From contig JAJFGB010000001.1 in NCBI GenBank assembly GCA_021776335.1, positions 62,001 through 126,000 on the forward strand: a DNA stretch of 64,000 nucleotides, given 5' to 3'. The notes under the pieces are model-generated. The model saw nothing but the letters and a program-made list of their open reading frames with translations, was not told the DNA's origin and searched no databases. Both the position numbers and the translations under genes were made by a program. Source of the stretch: Hyphococcus sp. Lineage in GTDB: Bacteria; Pseudomonadota; Alphaproteobacteria; Caulobacterales; Parvularculaceae. Shown here piece after piece: positions 9,342-18,376 of the stretch (position 1 is the first letter of the stretch; the number at the start of each line of letters is the position of its first letter).

Positions 9342-10820
9342 TTGCGTTTCGCCGGGCCATATTTGAAATCCGAAGCCTATGGGTCAGCCCTGTTTTATGC
9401 GCTGGCGGCTGTTGGTTTTGTGGTGATCGCAGCGCCTGCGGCGGAATGGGCGGCTGAGATGGCCGGCATTGGCGACCTGCCCGGCGTGACAATACTTGCC
9501 CTGATCATCGGCGCGCCCCTTGTTTTTTTCATCGCTGCAAGTGGACGACAGCCACACATATTGCCGGCTCTGTTAATCGCGACTGGAGCGTTCGGGGCGA
9601 GCGCGTTCATCAACATTCTGCCGCAAATGTCTCTCACTTTTGCGCTGATCGGCGTATATGGCTTTGCCGGGTTGGTCCCGCGGTGGCGGCCCTGGTGGGG
9701 TGCGGGCATTTTTGCAGCTTTGCTGATTGCTCTTGTTCTGCCCTTCGGGCTATCGGCGCAAACCGGCGCCGGATTTTTCCTGCGTGTCACAGCGACCGAA
9801 ACCGCAGCCGAAATTTTAAATCTCTTTGGGGTTTCGTTTATCAGCGCCCACGACGTTTTGATTTTTGAAAACAGTCTCGCCCGCGTTGACGCGCCGTGCA
9901 GTGGATTAAAGAGCATCTTTACCGGCTCGGCGTTTTTTCTGGCGGCAAGCCTCATGTTGCGCCGCCGTCTGTCACCGCGATGGCTCGCCGCTTATGGGGC
10001 GTTTCTTCTTCTCCTCCTCACCGGCAATATCGCCCGCATCGTTATCCTGGTGACGCTGATCGAAGTTTACGACGCACACCCGCTTGCCGAGCTTCTTCAT
10101 ATTCCGCTGGGGCTGCTGTTTTTCATCCTGGCCTGCGCGGCGGGGACATGGTTCCTGACCCTCGTCGCCCCGCAAGCATCTTTTCAGGCGCAACCGGAAA
10201 AACCACGGGCGGCTTTTTCACAAAGCGCAATGGTGACAAGTGTTGTTCCTTTCCTTGCTGTCGCGCTGGCGTTCATTTTCGCGCCGGTAAACAGTGACGC
10301 GAACACCGTTGCGCCAGTATTGTCAGCGCCAGCGCGGGAGGTTTACACGCGCCTTGATCTGACGCCTGCGGAAATCCGGTTCTACAACACGCATCCACAG
10401 ACAAACGCCATGAAGTGGCGTTTCGAGACAGCGGAATATTCGGGCTCCGTTTTGATGGTTCGCTCGTCTGCGCTGACCGCGATGCATGCGCCTGAAATAT
10501 GCTTTGAAGCGAATGGCTTTTCCATCAATAAAATGACAACGAAAACAGCGCCGGAAGATAAGACTTATCGCGAATTGTCGGTGGGCGATCCGGCGATGAA
10601 CGCATTTTACTGGATGCAATCGCGGGCGACGATTACCGACAGTTTTACAACGCGCCTTAATCGCTATGCGCTGCACGGCGAGAATGACTGGGTCATGGTC
10701 ACAATATTATTCGACAATGGCCCCAATTTCAGCATGAAAAAGACAACCGGGTTCCTGAAAGAGCTCGAGCAACATGTGGCGGGGCTGTTCGCTGGGGAGA
10801 GAGGCATTTTCCATGACTAG
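9342..10820 (+). CDS. Exosortase fused to EpsI-like domain
   Basis: A 492-residue membrane protein of the exosortase/archaeosortase (EpsH) family, transpeptidase-like enzymes that process PEP-CTERM tails. About eight transmembrane helices fill residues 10-275, with the catalytic triad in the conserved places: Cys186 (APCSGLKS), Arg232 (TGNIARIV) and His253 (LLHIPLGL). After another helix, residues 320-492 form an EpsI-like periplasmic domain containing HAPEIC (His382 to Cys387). Translation probably starts at TTG 9342, 8 nt after GGGGAAAG. Its stop overlaps the start of the next gene by 8 nt (ATGACTAG). That gene encodes a protein with a PEP-CTERM-like tail, so the pair looks like a dedicated sorting enzyme and single substrate. 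Confidence 0.9.
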   Translation: MRFAGPYLKSEAYGSALFYALAAVGFVVIAAPAAEWAAEMAGIGDLPGVTILALIIGAPLVFFIAASGRQPHILPALLIATGAFGASAFINILPQMSLTFALIGVYGFAGLVPRWRPWWGAGIFAALLIALVLPFGLSAQTGAGFFLRVTATETAAEILNLFGVSFISAHDVLIFENSLARVDAPCSGLKSIFTGSAFFLAASLMLRRRLSPRWLAAYGAFLLLLLTGNIARIVILVTLIEVYDAHPLAELLHIPLGLLFFILACAAGTWFLTLVAPQASFQAQPEKPRAAFSQSAMVTSVVPFLAVALAFIFAPVNSDANTVAPVLSAPAREVYTRLDLTPAEIRFYNTHPQTNAMKWRFETAEYSGSVLMVRSSALTAMHAPEICFEANGFSINKMTTKTAPEDKTYRELSVGDPAMNAFYWMQSRATITDSFTTRLNRYALHGENDWVMVTILFDNGPNFSMKKTTGFLKELEQHVAGLFAGERGIFHD

Positions 10821-13548
10821 ATTTATTCCAGGATTGATTTTTTGGGGGTGGAATTTCATTTTCCTTCTGTTTATCGGCCTGTTTCTGTTTACGGGCATTG
10901 TCCCATTAATTTTCATGGCGCTTGTGCAAAGCGCGGTGCCGGTCAGCATCGTTATCAGCCTGATACTGGTCCTCGTCATTCCAATCATTGCGGTCGTGTT
11001 GGCTGTTCGACGAAAAAACCGGACCAACGCTTATCTCCTGCGGCTTTTTTTCGGCGTGGAGACGCCCCTGTTTATCGCAGCCCTTATTCGCCTGTTTGTT
11101 TTGCGGCAACTCAACTGGGGTACCGGGCTTTTACTCGTTAGTATTCTTCTCGCCTGCGGTTACTTTTTATGGACGCTCTATGATGACAGGTTCAAAATTC
11201 GCGGCCGTTTTCCCGCGCTGCTGCATGCGGCGCCGGCGACAATTACACTTGTTTTCGGCGCCGGCGCAGCGCTGTTTTTAGCGATCTATGCGCCGCCCGT
11301 AGCAGCGATGCTGCTTGAAGGCGTCTGGAATTTCATTGTCGCGTTCTTTTCCTTTGAGTGGCTGGCGAATATTGGTGATTTCTTGAGGAGTGGTCTCTTT
11401 GGCGCGTTGTTCGTCGTGTTCTTTCTGTTGTTTTTTGTCAGCAGTCTGGTTTTCATTGTCGCGCCGTTCTTTATGACGCTCTATTACAGTCAGGCTTGGC
11501 GAAATGTTATGGGCCTGGCGGCGCCACATATCGGGAAGGTCACATTTGTCGTGCTTTCCCTTGCCATTGGCGGCGCCTGGATCAGCGCCTATGCAAAATC
11601 AGGCCGCCAACAGGAAGCACAGACCATCGTATGGCTAGACGAACAGTCTGAACTCGCTGATGTGCGTGATGAGATCGCCGCGAGGCGCGATGAGATCAGG
11701 CGCGACCTTCTCAACGCCTATCTCTATCGCTACCGATATTTGCAGACACGCGAAAATACGAATGGCGTCGCGCGGCTCTATATCCGACAGCTTGGCGCTC
11801 CCGTCCCGGCAGCGGACGCCGTTCAAAGCCTCAATAGGCTGATATTGTCGCCCTTGTTATATGAAGGCGATCAACATGACGACAGGACGGCGGGAAGACT
11901 TTACCAGCAGATTTTTGATGCGCCGCTCCAGAAGGCGGAACGCGCAGCAGTAACACGGGCCCTGCAGGCGACCTGGAATCGCGACGAAGTGCAGGCGGGG
12001 TTGCTGGATATTGATGCCCGTACAGTTTTGATCAGCGAGCAGCATATCAACATTGAAGAATTTGCTAGCCAAGCGTCGGTGGAAATCGAAGAGATCTACG
12101 AAAACCAGACGCATGAGCAGCAGGAGATCTATTATTATTTCTCACTGCCCGAAGATGCAGCGATTACCGGTCTGTGGCTTGGCTTTGGTCCCGACCGGTC
12201 AAAACATGATAAATTCGTCGTGGCGCCGCGCGGCGCGGCGCAGCAAGTTTATGAAGCAGAAGTGCAGCGGCGCGTAGACCCTGCGCTTCTGGAACAGGTT
12301 GGCCCAAGGCAATATCGCCTGCGCGCCTTTCCAGTGCCGGCGAAAGCGACGGCGGTAAGGGGGCGGCGCGTTGACGAAGCGCTCGGCGACCAGCCGGAAC
12401 CCCTGCGGATGCGCTTTACCTATGATGTTCCAAAAACCGGCGACGCGATCGCGCTGCCCGTGCTTTTGGAAAAGCGCAATGTTTTCTGGTCGAAGAAAAC
12501 AGTGCGAACATTGAACGGCGCTTCCGCGGATGCGCGCAGCTGGCTGCCGTCAGGCCCATTGGGGGAAGGGTCAGAAGCCTCGGCAGTGCTGATAAGCAGC
12601 TTGCCGGAGGGTTTTACAGCGCGCCGGTCCGCTTTCACGCCTGATGCAACGCCGTTAAATCTCGCGGTGCTTGTTGATACGTCATGGTCGATGAGCGATC
12701 ACGGCGAGGCGTTAGAAAAAGCGATCAACCAGTTAAAAAGTGATCCGTCCGTGGCCGCTGAGATGTTTGTGATTGGCGCCAACGGCGCTGCATCATTCGC
12801 CACGCCACTCTCGTCATACGATCCCGATCAGTCGCTTGCATTTTTCGGCGCTTTGTCCCCGCAGCAGATGTTGGCTGAATTTGAAAAGTTGCGGGGCAAC
12901 GAAGATTACGATGCGATCTTGGTGTTAACAGACGAGACAGCTTATCTCACTGATTCCGCGTTCGATGCCGACGCCGTTAATGCGCCGCTGTGGTTCGTTC
13001 ATACCGGATCGCTTGCTTTTGCTTATGATGATGTGGTGCTCGATCTGATTTATCGCAGCGGCGGCGGCGTTGCGCAAACTGCGGATGAGGTCTTGCGCGG
13101 CATGCGCGCGAGAGCGGCGGGACTGCGCATTGCCGGCAACGATGCATGGAAAGTGGAAAGGGTTGAAGAAAACGCGGCGGTAATTGTGCCGTCGGAAAAA
13201 TCGCCGCTCGCGGCCATCGCCGCAAGGCAAGTCGCGCTTTCCATGACACAAGATGCGAAGACGGATCTTGAAAGTCTCGATGCCATTCACGCGCTTGCGG
13301 TTGCCCATGACATCGTCACGCCCTGGTCATCGATGATCGTTCTTGTAAATGACCGTCAGCGTGAAGCGCTGGAAGAGGCGTCGAAAAATGCCGACCGTTT
13401 TGATCGTGAAGCCAATACCGGAGAGGAAACGCTTACGGCGCCAACCGTCAGCGGTGTTCCGGAACCCCATGAATGGATGTTGATGCTCGCCGCGGCCCTG
13501 ATGCTGGCGCTTTTGTGGCGGCGGCGGAGGGAGATGGGGCTGAGTTAA
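10813..13548 (+). CDS. Membrane VIT/VWA-like protein with VPEP C-terminal sorting signal
   Basis: A 911-residue protein, the likely substrate of the upstream exosortase. Residues 5-260 carry about seven hydrophobic helices. A soluble extracytoplasmic region follows, with a VIT (vault/inter-alpha-trypsin) domain at roughly 400-520 (ISEQHINIEEF, IYYYFSLPEDAAITGLWLG) and a VWA-like domain from about 615. The VWA-like domain has the MIDAS-type DTSWSMS at 622-628. The last 34 residues are VPEPHEW, a hydrophobic helix and RRRRR, the layout of a PEP-CTERM signal. The ATG at 10813 overlaps the exosortase stop and follows GGAGAG. Having many N-terminal membrane helices plus a cleavable C-terminal anchor is unusual. 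The function is unknown; VIT/VWA pairs usually mediate adhesion or assembly. Confidence 0.85.
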   Translation: MTRFIPGLIFWGWNFIFLLFIGLFLFTGIVPLIFMALVQSAVPVSIVISLILVLVIPIIAVVLAVRRKNRTNAYLLRLFFGVETPLFIAALIRLFVLRQLNWGTGLLLVSILLACGYFLWTLYDDRFKIRGRFPALLHAAPATITLVFGAGAALFLAIYAPPVAAMLLEGVWNFIVAFFSFEWLANIGDFLRSGLFGALFVVFFLLFFVSSLVFIVAPFFMTLYYSQAWRNVMGLAAPHIGKVTFVVLSLAIGGAWISAYAKSGRQQEAQTIVWLDEQSELADVRDEIAARRDEIRRDLLNAYLYRYRYLQTRENTNGVARLYIRQLGAPVPAADAVQSLNRLILSPLLYEGDQHDDRTAGRLYQQIFDAPLQKAERAAVTRALQATWNRDEVQAGLLDIDARTVLISEQHINIEEFASQASVEIEEIYENQTHEQQEIYYYFSLPEDAAITGLWLGFGPDRSKHDKFVVAPRGAAQQVYEAEVQRRVDPALLEQVGPRQYRLRAFPVPAKATAVRGRRVDEALGDQPEPLRMRFTYDVPKTGDAIALPVLLEKRNVFWSKKTVRTLNGASADARSWLPSGPLGEGSEASAVLISSLPEGFTARRSAFTPDATPLNLAVLVDTSWSMSDHGEALEKAINQLKSDPSVAAEMFVIGANGAASFATPLSSYDPDQSLAFFGALSPQQMLAEFEKLRGNEDYDAILVLTDETAYLTDSAFDADAVNAPLWFVHTGSLAFAYDDVVLDLIYRSGGGVAQTADEVLRGMRARAAGLRIAGNDAWKVERVEENAAVIVPSEKSPLAAIAARQVALSMTQDAKTDLESLDAIHALAVAHDIVTPWSSMIVLVNDRQREALEEASKNADRFDREANTGEETLTAPTVSGVPEPHEWMLMLAAALMLALLWRRRREMGLS

Positions 13549-13560
13549 GCGGCGAGGCGA

Positions 13561-16125
13561 TCACAATCTCGGATCAACAGGTTCGCTTTCCAGGGCGAGG
13601 ACACCGAAGACGCATTCATGAACACGGCGCAAAGGTTCGCGGTCAACGAAGCGGTTGAGCGCTTCATGGCCAAGCGTAAATTCGCGTAACGCCAGTGAGC
13701 GTTTGCGCCCAAGGCCGCGCTTGCGAAGTCGGCTGAGGTTTTCAGGCGCATCATATTCCGGGCCATAGATGATGCGCAGATATTCCTTGCCGCGGCTTTT
13801 GAGCGCCGGCTGAATCAACCCTTTGCGGCCGCGGCAGATAAAGTCGAGCGGTTTGACCACCATGCCTTCGCCGCCCTTCGCGGTGTGGGCAAGCCACCAT
13901 TCAACCGCATCTGCGCAGGCTGCTTCGTCACCAAGATCAATCACGCGCCATTGCGTCGCCATCACAACGGGATCGCCGGTTGCCGCCAGCGCGCCAATCG
14001 TCTCCATATGCCAGCGGTGATCCTTGTCCATATGAACAACGCCTTCGGTCGCCAGCACATGGAAGGGCGCAATGCGATAGTCATCGAGCGTTGCGACATC
14101 CCAGCAATAGGTGCGGTAAGCATCGGCATAGGCGCCGGCCTTTGTTTGCTGCGCGGCCATCTTATCGACCATGCCCTCAACATCGACGCCGCGCTTTGCA
14201 GCGGCGGTAAAGGCGGAAAGCGCTGCGCTTGATGCAAGATGCGCTGCTTTGGCGACAGGCGCATATTGTCCGCGCAACAAGCTTTGCGCCTTGGCCGACC
14301 AGGGCATGAGTTCCGTATCAAAGACCGCCCAGTCGGTATTGTGTGTTTCCCAGAACCCGATTTCATCCATGGCGCTACGCATGCGTGCGAGCAGGGCTTC
14401 GGTTGTTTCCAAATCTGAAAAGAAGGCGCGGCCTGTCCGCGTGTAAATGGCGCCGGTTTCATCTTCTGCGACGCCAAAGCGTTTTTGCGCTGTTTCTTTT
14501 GAGCGGCAAATGACCATCACGGCGCGCGAGCCCATATGTTTTTCTTCACAGACAATGCGCGCGATGCCTTCCTTACGGAAATGTCCAAAAGCCTCGTCCG
14601 GATGCTCCAACAATCCTTCCTGGCCGCTTGTTTCGGATGGCGACATCGTTGGCGGCAGGTAAACAAGCCATTTCGGGTTCATGGCGAAGCGGCTCATCAC
14701 TTCAAGCGCTGCCGCAGAATTGGGCTCGGCAATAGTGATGGAGTGGAAAAGCCGCGTTTCGACAATGCGCTTGCCGCGAATATCATCCATATCGAGCATG
14801 TCATCATGCTCAGCCTGTGCTGACCGCGCGGCGGCTGACGGGTTCAACGGTTTCGCCGGCTCGAAATAGGTTTCAGCGGCGGGAACAGACACCAGCTCCA
14901 TTTCCGGATATTGCAGCGCCGTCAGCTTGCCGCCAAATACGCAGCCCGTATCAAGACAAATGGTGCCGTTGAGCCATTCAGCCTCAAGCACTGGCGTATG
15001 GCCGTAAACGACTTTTGTCGCGCCCCGATAGTCGGCCGCCCAGTTGTAACGCACGGGAAAACCAAACTCATCGGTCTCGCCAGTGGTCTCTCCATACATG
15101 GCAAACGCACGTACCGCACCGGAGGCGCGGCCGATCATCGCTTCGTTTAACCCGGCATGAGCAACACATAGTTTGCCGCCATCAAGCCAGTAATGGCTGA
15201 CAAGGCGATCAAGAAATGTTCGCACCTGTTCCCTGAATAGATCGGATTCCTTTTCGATCTGTTCAATGGTTTCGGCGCGGCCATGGGAGATTTTGACATT
15301 TTTGCCATTCATCCATTGCAGAAATTTGTGTTCATGATTACCGACCACACAAAGCGCCGTACCCGCTTCAACCATCGCCATGACAAGGCGCAGGACATCG
15401 GGGGAGCGCGGCCCGCGATCCACAAGGTCGCCGACAAAGATAACGCGTCGGTCCGGCGGCGCATTCACGGTCACGGTGCGCTCATCGCCGGCGCCATTAA
15501 AGGCGACGCTGTAGCCGAGCGTTTGCAGTAGTGTTTCCAATTCGTCGCAGCAGCCGTGAATATCGCCGATGATGTCGAAGGGACCGGTCTCGGTGCGCTT
15601 GTCCGTCCATAATGGCTGACGGGTGATGTTGACGGCGTCGATATCGGCGGTGTTTCGGAATTCATCAATCTGGCGGAAGCCTTCGCGCTTCAAGCCCCGA
15701 ATGCCGCGCTTTAAAGACCGCATCTGATTGCGCACTACATGAGGCCCGAACTGCCGGTCGGGCCGCGTTTTGTTACGATCATGGCAGATGCTTTCGCCGG
15801 GATTGATCACAAGAGCGATGGGCAGGGCGTGATATTTTTTGGCGAGGGTCACATATTGTTTGCGATCTTCGGGGCGCACATTGGTAGCGTCGATCACCGT
15901 CAGGCGCCGGCTGGCGAGGCGCTGTTCAGCAATATATTTCACCAGGTCGAATGCCGGCCCGGTCGCCGTTTGATCATTTTCATCATCAGCGACCATGCCG
16001 CGGCATTGATCGGACGAGATAATCTCGGTCGAAAGAAAATGCTTGTGTGCAAATGTGGACTTGCCTGAACCAGACGCGCCAATCAGGACCACAAGACAAA
16101 AGTCGGGGAGGGAGATATCGGTCAT
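13561..16125 (-). CDS. pnkp: Polynucleotide kinase-phosphatase-ligase (bacterial Pnkp)
   Basis: An 854-residue three-domain RNA end-healing and sealing enzyme. The N-terminal kinase has a P-loop at residues 16-24 (GASGSGKST). The central metallophosphoesterase, which removes 2',3'-cyclic and 3' phosphates, shows GDIHG (187-191), GDLVDRG (232-238) and GNHEH (262-266). The C-terminal adenylyltransferase/ligase has EKHMGSR with the predicted AMP-accepting Lys529. The length matches family members such as the Clostridium thermocellum enzyme. I chose the ATG at 16125, preceded by GAGAGG. It overlaps the TGA of hen1 (ATGA), so the two are translationally coupled, as expected for partners that form one complex. 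Pnkp needs Hen1 to activate ligation. It ends 13 nt from the convergent VIT/VWA gene. Confidence 0.95.
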   Translation of the reverse strand: MTDISLPDFCLVVLIGASGSGKSTFAHKHFLSTEIISSDQCRGMVADDENDQTATGPAFDLVKYIAEQRLASRRLTVIDATNVRPEDRKQYVTLAKKYHALPIALVINPGESICHDRNKTRPDRQFGPHVVRNQMRSLKRGIRGLKREGFRQIDEFRNTADIDAVNITRQPLWTDKRTETGPFDIIGDIHGCCDELETLLQTLGYSVAFNGAGDERTVTVNAPPDRRVIFVGDLVDRGPRSPDVLRLVMAMVEAGTALCVVGNHEHKFLQWMNGKNVKISHGRAETIEQIEKESDLFREQVRTFLDRLVSHYWLDGGKLCVAHAGLNEAMIGRASGAVRAFAMYGETTGETDEFGFPVRYNWAADYRGATKVVYGHTPVLEAEWLNGTICLDTGCVFGGKLTALQYPEMELVSVPAAETYFEPAKPLNPSAAARSAQAEHDDMLDMDDIRGKRIVETRLFHSITIAEPNSAAALEVMSRFAMNPKWLVYLPPTMSPSETSGQEGLLEHPDEAFGHFRKEGIARIVCEEKHMGSRAVMVICRSKETAQKRFGVAEDETGAIYTRTGRAFFSDLETTEALLARMRSAMDEIGFWETHNTDWAVFDTELMPWSAKAQSLLRGQYAPVAKAAHLASSAALSAFTAAAKRGVDVEGMVDKMAAQQTKAGAYADAYRTYCWDVATLDDYRIAPFHVLATEGVVHMDKDHRWHMETIGALAATGDPVVMATQWRVIDLGDEAACADAVEWWLAHTAKGGEGMVVKPLDFICRGRKGLIQPALKSRGKEYLRIIYGPEYDAPENLSRLRKRGLGRKRSLALREFTLGHEALNRFVDREPLRRVHECVFGVLALESEPVDPRL

Positions 16126-17540
16126 GATACACACCTCTCAAAAACAGCCATTTGCGTCGGGGCGCCGTAATTTTCGTCTTCCTCGCCGATAAAGCTGATC
16201 TCAAATTCATAGCCGAATGTCTCAGCAGTTTTTGTCGCCCATGCCTGAAATTCTGCGCGGGTCCATTCAAAACGGTGGTCTCCATGACGGAGCTTTCCTT
16301 CGGGCATATTTTCAAACAGCGCATTATATTCGCGGTTCGGGGTTGTGACGATGACAACGCCCGGTTTTGAAAATTCAAAGATTGCGCGTTCCAGCGCAGG
16401 CAGGCGATCTGGATCGATGTGTTCAATTACTTCGACGAGCGCCGCCGCGTCAAAGTTTTCCAGGCGGCGGTCGCGATAGGTGAGGGCGCCGTGCATCAAA
16501 GTGATACGCTGTCGCTGACGCTCTGACATTTGATCGAGCCTTAAGCGGCGTTCAGCAATATCCAACGCACGCAAAGAGGCGTCAACGCCGACAATATCCG
16601 TAAACTGTTTATTGCTGAGAAGCACGCGCAACAATTTACCTTCGCCGCAGCCAAGATCGATAATCTTTTTGGCGCCGTGTTCAGCGAGCGTTGCTGCGAC
16701 TGCCTCCATGCGCAGGTCATTGAGGCGGATCGGTTTTTCCAGCGCCTCTTCCTGCGCCTCGCGTTTTTCGTCAACGACGTCCACATCATCGACAGCATTG
16801 TCAGTGAGGCGCGCCATTTGCTCCAGCCGTTCCTGGGCGTCGCGTACAAGACCTCCGCGTCGCTTCAGATAGCGGCTGACGATAAAATCCTTTTCTGGAT
16901 GATCAGCGAGCCAGCTCTCACCCTTTTTAAGCAGTTTATCGACCTCGTCCTGATCGACATAATAATGTTTCGAATTATCGAGCACCGGCAACAGCACATA
17001 GAGATGTGTGAGCAGGTCCTGCAATCTGATCTTGCCCGAGAGTGTCAGCGTTACATAGGCGCTGTCGCCCCAGTCCGGATTCTGATCGTCAAGCAGGTGA
17101 GATTGTGTTTCAACATTATAGCCCAGCGGTTGAAACAATCGCTCGACAACGCCGTCGCTGCCGCGCGCGGGAACTGGCGTTAGCACAACACTGAACGGGA
17201 TAGCGCTGTCCGCCAATTCCTGGCGATTCTTCGATCGCCCTGCAAAGGCGGTGTTAAGGGCGCGCGCGATCGCGACGGAAAAGAAAGACGCCGCAGCATA
17301 GGGCCGGTCATTGACATATTGATCAAGGAGGCCTTGTCCGCGATTTTTGCCGCGCACCAGCGATATTGGGTCTACGTCCAGCGTCATTGCAAAAGTGCAT
17401 TTTTCATCACTTGCCTCCGGATAGGCCATGACGACCTTGCCAAAAGCGAGATCGACTTCATGCATTTTGTCCGGGTTCTTATGGAGCAGAAAGCCGAGAT
17501 CCGTCGCTGGCTGATGTGTCGTCGAGATGGTCAGGAGCAT
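16122..17540 (-). CDS. hen1: RNA 3'-terminal ribose 2'-O-methyltransferase Hen1
   Basis: A 472-residue bacterial Hen1. The N-terminal half (about 1-240) is the Hen1_N region that docks on Pnkp and enables its ligase. The C-terminal half is an S-adenosylmethionine methyltransferase with DLGCGEG at 295-301. It also has the Hen1-specific metal-binding set EVIEH (370-374) with His419 and His422 in HGDHRFEWT. Hen1 methylates the 2'-OH at the 3' end of cleaved RNA, so the repaired RNA cannot be cut again at that site. The gene overlaps pnkp by 4 nt and the upstream nucleotidyltransferase gene by 10 nt, which fixes it inside the operon. Confidence 0.95.
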   Translation of the reverse strand: MLLTISTTHQPATDLGFLLHKNPDKMHEVDLAFGKVVMAYPEASDEKCTFAMTLDVDPISLVRGKNRGQGLLDQYVNDRPYAAASFFSVAIARALNTAFAGRSKNRQELADSAIPFSVVLTPVPARGSDGVVERLFQPLGYNVETQSHLLDDQNPDWGDSAYVTLTLSGKIRLQDLLTHLYVLLPVLDNSKHYYVDQDEVDKLLKKGESWLADHPEKDFIVSRYLKRRGGLVRDAQERLEQMARLTDNAVDDVDVVDEKREAQEEALEKPIRLNDLRMEAVAATLAEHGAKKIIDLGCGEGKLLRVLLSNKQFTDIVGVDASLRALDIAERRLRLDQMSERQRQRITLMHGALTYRDRRLENFDAAALVEVIEHIDPDRLPALERAIFEFSKPGVVIVTTPNREYNALFENMPEGKLRHGDHRFEWTRAEFQAWATKTAETFGYEFEISFIGEEDENYGAPTQMAVFERCVS

Positions 17541-18352
17541 GAAGCGTCTCTATGAACAAGAATGCGGAACAAGACATTTGCTTCATCCAACAGGCCGCGA
17601 CTTAATGGCGGTAGCTCATTCATGCTTGCTTTGGCGTGGGTAATCTCCTGTTCGATCAACGCATCAAGGGCCGCATGGCGCGGTCCCGCGCCGAGTTCCT
17701 TCGTCTGCGCTTTCTTTTCCAGCAACGTGTCGAGAAACGCCGATACGTCATCGGGGAGGGCGGCGCCTGCACGAAGCGCCGCAAAATTCATCGGCACCGG
17801 CTTATCAGCGCGGTTTCGCAACCACCGTAACGCTAATGCGGGTCGCAGCGCATAGAAGTATTTTTTTATGCGCACGTTTTCTTCAGTGCTGATAAAGCGC
17901 CTGTATTGAGACTCCGCCAGATGCAGATAATGGTAAGCCGAAGGGCGCTGATGCGCTGTCTTTTCGCCAAGCGCTGCAATCTGCTGCATGGCGGGCTCAT
18001 CAGCACGATAAATGATCGGCGAACGCAACCACTCGAGCAGCACCGGATTGGGTTTAATCAACAGTTGCAATGCCTTTTTCAGGTCCCAGCCATTGATATC
18101 GAGATCGCCCTCAATCGGCAGTTCAATGACATCGCGTCGATCGTCAATCGACAAATACCATTCCGGCGTGCGGACATAAACAAACCGCACATCATAATCA
18201 GAGTCCGGCGAGGGAAATCCCCAGGCGCGGCTGCCGGATTCGATTGCGAATAATATCCGGATATTCTCGGCGCTCTCGATTTCGTCGAGTTTCAAGCCGA
18301 TCTGTTCAGCGATATTGTCGTTAATCATCGAAGATATGTCGTTCATTTTCAT
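17531..18352 (-). CDS. RlaP-type nucleotidyltransferase (COG3541)
   Basis: A 273-residue member of the DNA polymerase beta-type nucleotidyltransferase superfamily, closest to the YcgL/COG3541 group called RlaP in RNA-repair loci. The catalytic signature is intact: GSRAWG at residues 40-45 and the metal-binding DSDYD at 50-54, followed by VELPIEGDLDINGWDLKKAL with an extra acidic residue. The family is predicted to add or transfer nucleotides at RNA ends, but the reaction has not been shown to my knowledge. It lies between the AAA+ ATPase (24-bp gap) and hen1 (10-bp overlap). AGGAA precedes the chosen ATG. Confidence 0.85.
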   Translation of the reverse strand: MKMNDISSMINDNIAEQIGLKLDEIESAENIRILFAIESGSRAWGFPSPDSDYDVRFVYVRTPEWYLSIDDRRDVIELPIEGDLDINGWDLKKALQLLIKPNPVLLEWLRSPIIYRADEPAMQQIAALGEKTAHQRPSAYHYLHLAESQYRRFISTEENVRIKKYFYALRPALALRWLRNRADKPVPMNFAALRAGAALPDDVSAFLDTLLEKKAQTKELGAGPRHAALDALIEQEITHAKASMNELPPLSRGLLDEANVLFRILVHRDASCS

Positions 18353-18376
18353 GTCGGCGTTCCTACCACACCGCGC

